From NCBI GenBank assembly GCA_021325235.1, contig JAJPHN010000016.1, forward strand, positions 62,001 through 126,000: a stretch of DNA of 64,000 bases. The letters are read 5' to 3'. This document shows, in pieces, positions 8,619 through 17,076 of the stretch. The position numbers and the translations under genes were made by a program. Below the pieces are notes generated by a model that had not been told where the DNA came from, made no database searches, and saw nothing but the letters and a program-made list of their open reading frames with translations. Positions within the stretch are counted from its first letter, which is position 1, and every line of letters begins with the position of its first letter. This stretch comes from Terriglobia bacterium (GTDB taxonomy: Bacteria; Acidobacteriota; Terriglobia; Bryobacterales; Bryobacteraceae).

Positions 8619-9368
8619 TTGGGCAGCAGCCAGTCGACAATCGCAATAGAGAAGCGAATAAGCGAGCTAGGTCCATGGTTCCACAACATCGTATTGCAGG
8701 GCGTTCCGACCGCTCCCGATCACTTCCTCGGCGATTATCCCGCCATGAAGTGGCGCAACTTCCAGCACGCCATTCCCGCCGATCTGAGCGGTATGTCGGT
8801 GCTCGACGTCGGCTGTAACGGCGGCTTTTACTCGATTGAGATGAAACGGCGCGGCGCCCGGCGCGTCCTCGGCATCGATCACGACGTCCAATATCTCGAT
8901 CAGGCTCGCTTCGCCGCCGAAGTCACCGGGCTCGACATCGAATTTCGCTGTCTCTCGGTCTACGAAGTCGCCAAGCTCGGGGAGCGCTTCGATCTGGTGC
9001 TCTTCATGGGCGTTTTTTATCATCTGCGGCATCCGCTGCTCGCGCTCGATCTGCTGCGCCGCCATGCCGCGAGCGACTGGTTCATCTTCCAATCGATGCT
9101 GCGCGGCAGCCGCACGGTGCCCAAGATCGAGGAGAACTATGCGTTCTGGGAAACCGCCCTCTTCGACCAGCCCGGCTTCCCCAAAATGCACTTCATCGAA
9201 AACGAATATTCGCAGGACCCGACCAACTGGTGGATTCCGAATCGCGCCTGCGCCGAAGCCGTCCTGCGCAGCGCCGGATTCCGCATCGAAAGCATGCCGG
9301 AGGATGAGGTGTTCGTCTGCCGCGCAGACCCCGGCGCTTACCTGCACGAGCTCCCGGAGCTCGACTGA
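8619..9368 (+). CDS. CmoB-like methyltransferase of the glycan cluster
   Basis: A 249-residue class I methyltransferase related to CmoB/mo5U34-type enzymes. It has PWFHNIVL near the N-terminus, the SAM loop VLDVGCNGGFYSIEMKRRGA, and VLFMGVFYHLRHPLLALD. From memory it matches the Rta_06860 family in TIGRFAMs, seen in cassettes with a B12 radical SAM enzyme and glycosyltransferases (not verified here). Sugar O-methylation or a related transfer is inferred. The start is TTG, set 6 bases after a strong AAAGGGGAG site. Only 22 bases separate it from the divergent phosphatase start. It is first in the plus-strand cluster. Confidence 0.82.
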   Translation: MGSSQSTIAIEKRISELGPWFHNIVLQGVPTAPDHFLGDYPAMKWRNFQHAIPADLSGMSVLDVGCNGGFYSIEMKRRGARRVLGIDHDVQYLDQARFAAEVTGLDIEFRCLSVYEVAKLGERFDLVLFMGVFYHLRHPLLALDLLRRHAASDWFIFQSMLRGSRTVPKIEENYAFWETALFDQPGFPKMHFIENEYSQDPTNWWIPNRACAEAVLRSAGFRIESMPEDEVFVCRADPGAYLHELPELD

Positions 9369-9371
9369 CGC

Positions 9372-10259
9372 ATGATTGAAGCCGCGATGTTCTGGAACGA
9401 GCCCAATAATCTTTCGCATTGGGACTTCGAGATCGATAAAGACTGGTCCGCTTACGCTTCGATGGTGAAATGCGCCGCGCTGGCCGTGAAAGCCGAAAAC
9501 CCGAAGCTCACGCGCGTGCTCGGCGGCATCTCGCCCATCGATCCCGCTTTCATCACGCGCATGCACGACTTAGGCGCGCTCGATGCGCTCGATGTGGTTG
9601 CGGTGCACGGCTTCCCGCTCGACTGGAACCACTGGAGCATTCACGAGTGGCCCGACAAGCTCGCCGAGATCCGCGCCGTTACCGACAAGCCGATCTGGGT
9701 CTCGGAAGTCGGCGCTTCTTCTTTCGGCGCCGAAGAAGTGCAGGAGTTTGGATTACAACGCACGGCCGAGTTACTGCTGCCGCGCGTCGATCACGTTTAC
9801 TGGTACAGCCTCTTCGATCTGCCGCGCGCCTGGCCAGCGACTACGCGTCACCGCGAAAGTGAAGGCTCCTCGTACTACCGTCATTTCTACATGGGACTTT
9901 TGCGAGAGGACGGCGCGCCGAAACTCGCGATGAAGCATTTCGCTGAATACACGCCTTCGCTCGGGATCTGCCAGTGGTTTCACTTCGAAGATCATCGCCT
10001 CGAAAAGGGTGTCGAGTTACTTCGCGAGTTAGGGGTGAAGAAACTGCGAACCGGTTTGAGCTGGGCCGATTTCGAGCGGCCGAATGCGGAGCAGTGGTTC
10101 GATCGGCAAATGTCGCTGCTCGATGATTTCGAACTGACGGTTACCTTCTGCTTCACGCCCGAGCGCTGCGGCGTGCGCCCGCACCACACCAGCCCGCCCA
10201 CCAACCCCGCCGAATTTGCCGAGTTTTGCACAGCGATGGTCCGCCGCTACGCGAAGTAA
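9372..10259 (+). CDS. Circularly permuted glycoside hydrolase (clan A-like)
   Basis: A 295-residue protein related to beta-xylosidases of the GH39/clan A type. It opens directly at barrel strand 4 with the acid/base motif FWNEPNN. The nucleophile motif WVSEVG follows at about residue 112. After a strand 8-like region (APKLAMKHF) come strands 1-3: GICQWFHFED, KLRTGLSWADFE and LTVTFCFTPE. The end, AEFCTAMVRRYAK, is where an ordinary barrel would enter strand 4. There is no signal peptide, so it acts in the cytosol, perhaps as a transglycosidase. ATG follows the methyltransferase stop by 3 bases. Both catalytic glutamates are present. Confidence 0.75.
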   Translation: MIEAAMFWNEPNNLSHWDFEIDKDWSAYASMVKCAALAVKAENPKLTRVLGGISPIDPAFITRMHDLGALDALDVVAVHGFPLDWNHWSIHEWPDKLAEIRAVTDKPIWVSEVGASSFGAEEVQEFGLQRTAELLLPRVDHVYWYSLFDLPRAWPATTRHRESEGSSYYRHFYMGLLREDGAPKLAMKHFAEYTPSLGICQWFHFEDHRLEKGVELLRELGVKKLRTGLSWADFERPNAEQWFDRQMSLLDDFELTVTFCFTPERCGVRPHHTSPPTNPAEFAEFCTAMVRRYAK

Positions 10260-10432
10260 GTTTGCTCAGAACTAGTAGTTCTACGCACCGAACTTACGTT
10301 TTTTTCAACTGAACGCAGCTAAGTAGAAACAATAGGAGCTACAAAGCTTCTTACCTGAAGAGGCGTAGTGAGTAGTTTGTTGCACTTACAGCCGACGGCA
10401 CCAAAAATGACCAGCAAAGGACCATCAACCGA
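10260..10432. other. AT-richer gap inside the glycan cluster
   Basis: No gene is seen in these 173 bases. The gap is visibly richer in A and T than its surroundings and interrupts a cluster whose other junctions are 8 bases or less. It holds a short inverted repeat (AGAACTAGTAGTTCT, 10268-10282) and a seven-T run (10299-10305). It could be a weak terminator plus a second promoter. It also lies close to the point where the plus strand turns from C-rich to G-rich. No DnaA box (TTATCCACA type) and no dif-like site was found. Confidence 0.5.
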
Positions 10433-11548
10433 ATGAAAGGGACCGTTCTGATTACAGGCGGAGCCGGTTTTATCGGTTCTCATGTAGCGGCCGAATTGAT
10501 CCGGTCGGGCTACCACGTTCGCGTTCTCGACAGCCTGGTGACACAGGTTCATGGAGACAAGGCGGGCAGGCCGGCCTATCTGCACAAGGACGCCGAGTTT
10601 GTTCTGGGCGACGTGCGCAACCCGGAGAATGTCGACGACGCGCTGGCCGGAGTCGATGCCGTGTATCACTTTGCAGCGCTGGTCGGAGTCGGCCAGAGCA
10701 TGTATCAGACCGCCGAATACACCAGCGTGAATAACCTCGGCACGGCGGTGCTGCTCGAGCGGCTGGTGAAGCGGCCGGTGGACAAGCTGATTGTCGCTTC
10801 GAGCATGAGTGTTTATGGCGAAGGACGCTACGTGACGGCTGCAGGCCAGGTTTACGATCAGGCGGCGCGCACGCCGCAGCAGCTGAAGGCGCACGACTGG
10901 GAGATGATCGCGCCCGATGGCTCGCCGCTTACGCCGGTGGCAACGCCCGAAGCGAAGCAGCCGTCGCTTGCGTCCGTCTATGCGCTGTCGAAATACGATC
11001 AGGAGCAGATGTGCCTGATGATGGGCCGCGCCTACGGTATCCCGACCGTGGCGCTGCGTTTCTTCAACGCCTACGGGCCGTTTCAGTCGCTGTCAAATCC
11101 GTACACGGGCGTGCTGGCCATCTTTGCCGCGCGCCTGCTGAATGGAGAGCGGCCGATTATCTTTGAAGACGGCGAGCAGCTGCGCGACTTCGTGAGCATC
11201 TACGATATTGCACGCGCCTGCCGCCTGGCGCTCGAAGTAAAAGAAGCGCAGGACATGATTTTCAACGTCGGCAGCGGGCAGAAGATTCGCGTGCGCGAAG
11301 TGGCCGAGAAGCTGGCGAAGGTGCTGGGCGAAAAGATCGAGCCGCAGATCACGGGCAATTATCGCGTGGGCGATATCCGGCATTGTTATCCCGATATCAG
11401 CCTGGCGCGGCGCGTGCTCGGCTACGAGCCGAAAACGACTCTGGAGAAAGGCATGCTCGATCTGGCCGAATGGCTCGAGCGGCAGACGGCGACGGATCGT
11501 TTTCACGAGATGCGGAATGAGCTCGCCTCGCGCGGGCTGGTGGTTTGA
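10433..11548 (+). CDS. NAD-dependent nucleotide-sugar epimerase/dehydratase (SDR) 1
   Basis: A 371-residue extended short-chain dehydrogenase. It has the NAD loop GGAGFIGSHVA, the catalytic YALSK (YxxxK) at about residue 183, and an SSMSVYGEG serine motif. The C-terminal half has FNAYGPFQS and DFVSIYDIARA. This is the layout of UDP-glucose 4-epimerases and dTDP-glucose dehydratases. The reaction and sugar cannot be assigned, but it should supply the nucleotide sugar for the four downstream glycosyltransferases. It lies after the AT-rich gap and may have its own promoter. The ATG is preceded by AAAGGA 11 bases upstream. Confidence 0.85.
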   Translation: MKGTVLITGGAGFIGSHVAAELIRSGYHVRVLDSLVTQVHGDKAGRPAYLHKDAEFVLGDVRNPENVDDALAGVDAVYHFAALVGVGQSMYQTAEYTSVNNLGTAVLLERLVKRPVDKLIVASSMSVYGEGRYVTAAGQVYDQAARTPQQLKAHDWEMIAPDGSPLTPVATPEAKQPSLASVYALSKYDQEQMCLMMGRAYGIPTVALRFFNAYGPFQSLSNPYTGVLAIFAARLLNGERPIIFEDGEQLRDFVSIYDIARACRLALEVKEAQDMIFNVGSGQKIRVREVAEKLAKVLGEKIEPQITGNYRVGDIRHCYPDISLARRVLGYEPKTTLEKGMLDLAEWLERQTATDRFHEMRNELASRGLVV

Positions 11549-11556
11549 GCGCGGCG

Positions 11557-12609
11557 ATGAGCGAGTACATTCTCATTACAGGCGGCGCGGGGTTCATTGG
11601 CACCAATGTAGCCCGCGCGTATCTCGAACGCGGCCAGCGCGTGCAGTTATTCGACAACCTGAGCCGCGCCGAAGTCGAGCAGAATGCGCGCGAGCTCGCA
11701 GCCGAGTTTCCGGGACGCGTGCAGCTGGTCGGGAGCGACGTTCGCCAGAAACGCGAACTCGAGCGGGCGGTGGAAGGCGCCAGCGCCGTGTTTCATTTCG
11801 CCGCGCAGGTGGCCGTAACCACCAGCCTGGAAGATCCGGTGCGGGACGCCGAGACGAATCTCATCGGCACGCTCAATCTGCTCGAGGCATTGCGCCGGCG
11901 CGGCGAGGACGTACCGCTGCTGTTCACTTCCACCAACAAAGTATATGGATGCCTGGCGGGCGTGCCGCTGCGTAAGCGCGAGGCCCGCTATGAGCCCGAA
12001 GACGAAGCGCTGGCGCGCGAGGGCGTTTCGGAGAAACAGGCGCTCGAATTTCTCTCGCCGTATGGCTGTTCGAAAGGCAGCGCCGATCAGTACGTGCTCG
12101 ACTATGCGCGCTCATACGGCATCTGCGCCACGGTGTTCCGCATGAGCTGCATTTACGGGCCGTATCAGCGCGGTTCGGAAGATCAGGGCTGGGTGGCGCA
12201 TTTCCTGCGGCGCACGCTCAAGGGCGAGCCGGTGACGATTTTCGGCGATGGCAAACAGGTCCGCGATCTGCTCTATGTAGGCGATCTGGTGGAGGCGATG
12301 CGCGTCGCGGTGGAGAACATCGAAAGCTGCGCGGGCGAAGCGTTCAACATCGGCGGCGGCGCGGGGCATTCGGCGAGCCTGCTCGAAGTGCTGCGCGAGA
12401 TTCAGGGGTTGACGGGGCTCCATCCGGAGATCCGGTTCAGCGAAGCGCGCCTCGGGGATCAGCGCTGGTATGTTTCCAATAACAGCAAGGCCGCGCGCGT
12501 GTTCGGCTGGCGTGCGCGCACTTCGGTTCGACAAGGACTCAAAAATCTGATGGAGTGGTATAGCGGGCGCCCCGAATTGATCGGGCAGTCCGCTCTGCAG
12601 GTCGTCTGA
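11557..12609 (+). CDS. CDP-paratose 2-epimerase-like SDR 2
   Basis: A 350-residue extended SDR. It has the NAD loop GGAGFIGTNVARAY, FTSTNKVYG and the catalytic PYGCSKGSADQYV. The last two motifs are typical of CDP-paratose/tyvelose 2-epimerase (RfbE-type) enzymes, suggesting a C2 epimerisation of a nucleotide-linked sugar. The ATG is 8 bases past the preceding stop. An in-frame TTG at 11545 would overlap that stop. Its own stop overlaps the radical SAM start (TGATG). Together with SDR 1 it probably makes the donor sugar. Activity on CDP-sugars is inferred from motif likeness only. Confidence 0.82.
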   Translation: MSEYILITGGAGFIGTNVARAYLERGQRVQLFDNLSRAEVEQNARELAAEFPGRVQLVGSDVRQKRELERAVEGASAVFHFAAQVAVTTSLEDPVRDAETNLIGTLNLLEALRRRGEDVPLLFTSTNKVYGCLAGVPLRKREARYEPEDEALAREGVSEKQALEFLSPYGCSKGSADQYVLDYARSYGICATVFRMSCIYGPYQRGSEDQGWVAHFLRRTLKGEPVTIFGDGKQVRDLLYVGDLVEAMRVAVENIESCAGEAFNIGGGAGHSASLLEVLREIQGLTGLHPEIRFSEARLGDQRWYVSNNSKAARVFGWRARTSVRQGLKNLMEWYSGRPELIGQSALQVV

Positions 12610-13892
12610 TGCGTTTTGCACTCATCAATCCACACTGGAGTTTTGAAGGCAGTATTTATTTCGGATGCCGCGAGCCGCATCTGCCGCTCGAGTTTGGCTA
12701 CTCCGAGCAGCTGCTCGAACAGGAAGGCCACGATTGCCTGCTGCTCGATGGTTTGCTCGACGGCATTTCGAACGATGAAATTGTCCGGCAGGTGAAGGCA
12801 TTCGAGCCGGATTACACCGTGATCACGACGGCGCCGACCTATTTATTCTGGCGTTGCGCGCCGCCCGAGATGCGGATTCCGCGCGAACTCGCCGACCGAT
12901 TGCGCGGCACGGGCAGACTCGTGATGGTCGGGCCGCATGCTTCGACCACACCGCGCGCTACGTTGCGCAAGACCGGCGCCGATTACGCGGTGCTGGGCGA
13001 ATGCGAAGAAGTGCTGCTCGATCTCTCGCGCGATCCCGATACGGCACAGTCGGTGGCGACGTTTGAGGACGGCGATTTTGTGAAGCGCGGGGTGAATCGC
13101 GCCTCCGATATGAAGAAGCTCCCGGCGCTGCACTGGGAGCGTGAGCGAATCGCGCGGCATCATCATCACCACCATCGCTTCGATGCCGAGCCGATCGGAC
13201 CAGGCGCCGAAATGGAGGCGTCGCGCGGCTGCCCGTATCACTGCACGTTCTGCGCGAAGGACAATTTCCGCAACAACTATCGCAAGCGTCCGCTGCCGGT
13301 GATTTTGGAAGAGCTCGACGGACTGATTGCGCAGGGCATCGAGTATCTGTACTTCATCGATGAGATCTTTCTGCCCGATAAAGAGCTGCTGGCGGCGCTG
13401 GCCGAGCGCAAAGTGAAGATCGGCGTGCAGACGCGCATCGATCTCTGGAACGAAGACATGATCGAGGCGCTGGCGAAAGCGGGCTGCGTGTCGATCGAAG
13501 CGGGCGTCGAGAGCATCACCGAAGCCGGGCGTGCCTATCTCGACAAAAAGTGCAAGATGTCGACCGACGATCTGCAGAAGCGGCTGATCTTTGCCAAGCA
13601 GCGGGTGCCGTTTGTGCAGGCCAATCTGCTGGCAATGCGGGAAGACGATGCGGACGAGGTCGAGGCCTTTCGCGTGGCGCTCGAAAAGCATGGCGTGTGG
13701 GCGAACAAGCCGGTACCGCTGTTTCCCTATCCGGGTTCGCCCGAATACACGCGCGCCTGGGGTGCGCCGGACGATATTGCATGGGAGCGTGCGCACGAGG
13801 CGTATCTGAAGGGCTTCGATGCCTTCAGCGATATTCAGGAGCAGCGGCCGCAGCCGTTGATTGAGCTCGAGACACTGACGCACGGGCGATAA
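12609..13892 (+). CDS. B12-binding radical SAM enzyme
   Basis: A 427-residue protein. The N-terminal 150 residues form a cobalamin-binding-like domain (FALINPHW; later VMVGPHAST). A radical SAM barrel follows, with the 4Fe-4S motif CPYHCTFC at residues 208-215 and IEYLYFIDEIF. Relatives methylate unactivated carbon or make other radical modifications. In this context C-methylation of a sugar is the likely role (inference). From memory a TIGRFAM model exists for B12 radical SAM proteins of oligosaccharide cassettes. A natural run of six histidines at residues 184-189 precedes the iron-sulfur motif. The start overlaps the SDR stop by one base. Confidence 0.88.
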   Translation: MRFALINPHWSFEGSIYFGCREPHLPLEFGYSEQLLEQEGHDCLLLDGLLDGISNDEIVRQVKAFEPDYTVITTAPTYLFWRCAPPEMRIPRELADRLRGTGRLVMVGPHASTTPRATLRKTGADYAVLGECEEVLLDLSRDPDTAQSVATFEDGDFVKRGVNRASDMKKLPALHWERERIARHHHHHHRFDAEPIGPGAEMEASRGCPYHCTFCAKDNFRNNYRKRPLPVILEELDGLIAQGIEYLYFIDEIFLPDKELLAALAERKVKIGVQTRIDLWNEDMIEALAKAGCVSIEAGVESITEAGRAYLDKKCKMSTDDLQKRLIFAKQRVPFVQANLLAMREDDADEVEAFRVALEKHGVWANKPVPLFPYPGSPEYTRAWGAPDDIAWERAHEAYLKGFDAFSDIQEQRPQPLIELETLTHGR

Positions 13893-14903
13893 GTGGGCGC
13901 GCTGCGCAGAGTGCTGATGACCACCGATGCCGTGGGGGGCGTCTGGCGGTATTCAGCCGATCTGGCGCAGGAGCTGGCGGCGCGCGGAGTGGAAGTGAAA
14001 ATTGCTTCGCTCGGTCCGGCGCCTTCGGCCAAACAACAGCAGGAGATCGGAAGGCTGGTGAGCGCGCGCGAGTATGCGCTCGAGTGGATGCCGGAGCCGT
14101 GGGCGGATGTCGATCGTTCGATAGCGTGGCTCGAGGAACTGGCGCGCGAATTTGCGCCCGACGTCGTGCACCTGAATGGATACGCCTATGCGGATGCCGA
14201 GTATGGCGCGCCAAAGATAGTGGTGGCGCATTCGTGCGTGCGGTCGTGGTGGCGCGCGGTGCATGGATCGGAGCCGCCGGCCACGGAGTGGTCCGAATAC
14301 GAGCGGCGGGTGAGCGCGGGTCTGCGGGCGGCGAATGCGATTGTGGCGCCTACGCGCTTCATGGCGGATGCGATGGCAGCCGAGTATGGCATCCCGCGCG
14401 AGCAAATCCGAGTGATCTACAACTTCAGCCGGAAAGAGCCTGCCGGTGCTGGCGAAAAGCAGGAGCTGCTGCTGGCGGCCGGGCGGATGTGGGATCAGGC
14501 GAAGAATCTGGCGCTGCTCGAAGCGATTCGCCCGAAGCTCGATTGGCCGCTGCTGATTGCCGAGGGGCAGCTTGCGCGGGAAGAGCTGGACGAGGCGATG
14601 GCGCGGGCGTCCATCTTTATACATCCGGCTTTGTATGAGCCGTTCGGATTAGCGGTGCTGGAGGCGGCGCGGGCGCGCTGCGCGCTGGTGCTGGCCGACA
14701 TTCCGAGCCTGCGCGAGTTGTGGGAGGGAGCGGCCGTGTTCTGCGATCCGCGCGATGAGAAAGCCTGGCTCGCTATGCTCGATTGCGTGATGCGGCATGA
14801 GGGGCGGCGAAAAAGTTTGAGCGAGGCGGCGGCGGTGCGGGCCGAACAGTTTCGGGCGGGCGCGGCGGTGCAGGAATATTTGAAGGTGTATAGCGCATTG
14901 TGA
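13893..14903 (+). CDS. GT4-type glycosyltransferase
   Basis: A 336-residue GT-B enzyme of family 4 type. The N-terminal domain begins VLMTTDAVGGVWRYSADL, and the C-terminal domain has ELLLAAGRMWDQAKN and the EPFGLAVLEA (Ex7E) motif that binds the nucleotide sugar. It is a retaining, cytoplasmic or membrane-associated enzyme. The start is GTG, directly abutting the TAA of the radical SAM gene. Its TGA overlaps the next start (GTGA). Donor and acceptor are unknown. Confidence 0.9.
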   Translation: MGALRRVLMTTDAVGGVWRYSADLAQELAARGVEVKIASLGPAPSAKQQQEIGRLVSAREYALEWMPEPWADVDRSIAWLEELAREFAPDVVHLNGYAYADAEYGAPKIVVAHSCVRSWWRAVHGSEPPATEWSEYERRVSAGLRAANAIVAPTRFMADAMAAEYGIPREQIRVIYNFSRKEPAGAGEKQELLLAAGRMWDQAKNLALLEAIRPKLDWPLLIAEGQLAREELDEAMARASIFIHPALYEPFGLAVLEAARARCALVLADIPSLRELWEGAAVFCDPRDEKAWLAMLDCVMRHEGRRKSLSEAAAVRAEQFRAGAAVQEYLKVYSAL

Positions 14904-15988
14904 ACTTTGCGATTTTTTGTCATTCGCTGGTTTCGGACTGGAATCACGGCAACGCGCATTTTCTGCGCGGGATTGTGGCGGAGCTGCAGGCGCGCGAATT
15001 CGGCGTGCGCGTGTTTGAGCCGGAGAACGGCTGGAGCATCGAAAATCTGCGGCGCGATCATGGCGAGGAGCCGATTCGCGAGTTTCACCGGCGCTTTCCG
15101 CATCTGCAGAGCTCGCATGAATGGGCGCTCGACGGCGTGGATGTGGCGCTGGTGCATGAGTGGAACGATCCGGCGCTGGTGGCCGAGATCGGGCGCTATC
15201 GCGAGCGCAATCCGCACATCCGCATCTTCTTCCACGACACGCATCATCGCGCGGTAACGGCGCCGGAGGAGATGGCGCGCTTCGATCTGTCGCAGTTCGA
15301 TGGTGTGCTGGTGTATGGGGAATCGCTGCGCGAGGCATATCGGAAGCTCGGCTGGGGCAAACAGGTGCATGTGTGGCATGAGGCGGCGGATGTGCGCGTG
15401 TTTCGCCCGCTGGATGAATACCTGCCCGAAGGCGACGTGGTGTGGATCGGAAATTGGGGCGATGAGGAACGCACGGAAGAGCTGCGCGAGTTTCTGCTTG
15501 GTCCGGTGAAGCGGTTGCGATTGCGGGCGAGGGCGTACGGGGTGCGCTATCCCGAGAGCGCGCTGGAAGAGTTGGAGCGAGCGGGCATCGAGTATCGCGG
15601 CTGGGTGGCGAATTACAAAGCGCCGGAAGTCTTCGCACGCTTCGGGGCGACGGTGCATGTGCCAAGAAGGCCGTACACGCGGAGTCTTCCGGGTATCCCG
15701 ACGATTCGGCCGTTTGAGGCGCTGGCGTGTGCCATTCCGCTGGTCTCGGCGCCGTGGGAGGACACCGAAAACCTGTTTCGGGTGGGAAAGGATTTTCTAA
15801 TGGCGCGCGATGGGGCGGAGATGGAGACGCAATTGCAGAATGTGCTGCACGATCCGGCGCTGGCCAACAGTTTGCGGCAGCACGGACTGGAAACGATTGG
15901 CGCACGGCATACCTGCGGGCATCGCGTGAATGAACTGCTCAAGATCTACGAGAGTGTGAAGCCGGCGCAAACGGAGGTGAATGCATGA
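14900..15988 (+). CDS. CgeB-like glycosyltransferase 1
   Basis: A 362-residue GT-B protein of the CgeB/YkvP-like group. It has an N-terminal domain (FAIFCHSLVSDWNHGNAHF) and a C-terminal domain with GWVANYKAPEVFARF and PTIRPFEALACAIPLVSAPW. Histidines cluster in IFFHDTHHRAV. It is distantly related to the next two gene products, implying gene duplication. The start is GTG overlapping the previous stop (GTGA), and its own end overlaps the next ATG (ATGA). Donor and acceptor are unknown. Confidence 0.82.
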   Translation: MNFAIFCHSLVSDWNHGNAHFLRGIVAELQAREFGVRVFEPENGWSIENLRRDHGEEPIREFHRRFPHLQSSHEWALDGVDVALVHEWNDPALVAEIGRYRERNPHIRIFFHDTHHRAVTAPEEMARFDLSQFDGVLVYGESLREAYRKLGWGKQVHVWHEAADVRVFRPLDEYLPEGDVVWIGNWGDEERTEELREFLLGPVKRLRLRARAYGVRYPESALEELERAGIEYRGWVANYKAPEVFARFGATVHVPRRPYTRSLPGIPTIRPFEALACAIPLVSAPWEDTENLFRVGKDFLMARDGAEMETQLQNVLHDPALANSLRQHGLETIGARHTCGHRVNELLKIYESVKPAQTEVNA

Positions 15989-17076
15989 AGCTCGCGTTCT
16001 GGGGATCGAGCCTGGTTTCGGCTTACTGGAATGGCGCGGCGACGTATTATCGCGGGATTTTACGGGCGCTGGCCGGGCGCGGTTACCAGATCACGTTTTT
16101 CGAGCCCGACGCCTACGACCGGCAGAAGCATCGCGATATCGATGATCCGGAGTGGGCGCGGATTGTGGTGTACGACCCGCAGGATGCGGAGGCGGTGGCG
16201 CGGCATCTGGCGTGGTCGGGGCAGTGCGATGTGGCGGTGAAGGCGAGCGGCGTGGGCGTGCTGGACGAGTACCTGGAAGCGCAGGTGGCGGCGATGCCGG
16301 AAGGCGTGGTGAAAGTGTTCTGGGACGTGGATGCGCCGGCGACGCTGGACCGCATGGCGGCGAACGCGGAGGATGCGTTTCACCGTGCGCTGCCGAATTA
16401 CGATCTGGTGCTGACCTACGGCGGCGGATCGCCGGTGATAACGAAGTACAAGCAGATGGGTGCGCGCGAGTGCGTACCGATCTACAACGCCTTCGATCCC
16501 GACGTGCATTTCCCGGTGCCCGCGGAAGAGCGGTTTGGCTGCGATCTGTCGTTTTTAGGAAACCGGTTGCCGGACCGCGAGGCGCGCGTGGAGGAGTTCT
16601 TTCTGAAAGCGGCCGCGATCGCAAACGGGAAGAGCTTTCTGCTGGGCGGAAACGGCTGGGCGGACAAGCCGATGCCCGGAAATGTGCGCTATCTGGGGCA
16701 TGTGTACACGGCGGATCATAACCGGCTGAATTGTTCGTCGCGGGCGGTGCTGAATATCAGCCGGGAGAGCATGGCGCGGTATGGATTTTCGCCGGCGACG
16801 CGGGTGTTTGAGGCAGCCGGCGCGGGGGCGTGCCTGATCACCGATGCCTGGGAGGGAATTGAGACGTTTCTCGAGCCGGGGCGCGAGGTGCTGGTGGCGC
16901 AGTCGGGGGAAGAAGTAGCGGCGACGCTGGAGAACCTGAGCAAAGAACGGGCGCGGGAGATCGGGGAAGCGGCGCGGCGGCGCGTGCTGGCGGAGCATAC
17001 CTACGAGCAGCGCGGGCGGCTGGTGGAGCAGGTGCTGAACGAGACATGCGCGCGGGTGCTGGAGATGAAGGCGTGA
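15985..17076 (+). CDS. CgeB-like glycosyltransferase 2
   Basis: A 363-residue GT-B protein. The N-terminus is LAFWGSSLVSAYWNGAATYY. It has VFWDVDAPATL in the middle and a C-terminal Glyco_trans_1_2-type domain with FSPATRVFEAAGAGACLITD and EGIETFLEPGREV, typical of CgeB-like enzymes. It is a sister of the following gene product, which shares the DIDTPVTL-like segment and EAAACGVPIVSD. The ATG overlaps the previous TGA. The function is transfer of a sugar in the cluster's pathway, with unknown specificity. Confidence 0.85.
   Translation: MKLAFWGSSLVSAYWNGAATYYRGILRALAGRGYQITFFEPDAYDRQKHRDIDDPEWARIVVYDPQDAEAVARHLAWSGQCDVAVKASGVGVLDEYLEAQVAAMPEGVVKVFWDVDAPATLDRMAANAEDAFHRALPNYDLVLTYGGGSPVITKYKQMGARECVPIYNAFDPDVHFPVPAEERFGCDLSFLGNRLPDREARVEEFFLKAAAIANGKSFLLGGNGWADKPMPGNVRYLGHVYTADHNRLNCSSRAVLNISRESMARYGFSPATRVFEAAGAGACLITDAWEGIETFLEPGREVLVAQSGEEVAATLENLSKERAREIGEAARRRVLAEHTYEQRGRLVEQVLNETCARVLEMKA

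Noticed and set aside
9372-10259. Glycosidase read as two broken halves of tandem genes
   Set aside because: Strand order 4-8 then 1-3 gives one complete barrel with both catalytic glutamates and no frame break, so permutation explains it better than two truncations.
10260-10432. oriC or dif site at the skew change
   Set aside because: No DnaA-box cluster, no DnaA gene and no dif-like 28-base palindrome were found. Kept only as a skew observation.
13158-13175. His-tag or vector contamination
   Set aside because: The run is in mid-protein, uses mixed codons, and the flanks are normal chromosomal coding sequence.
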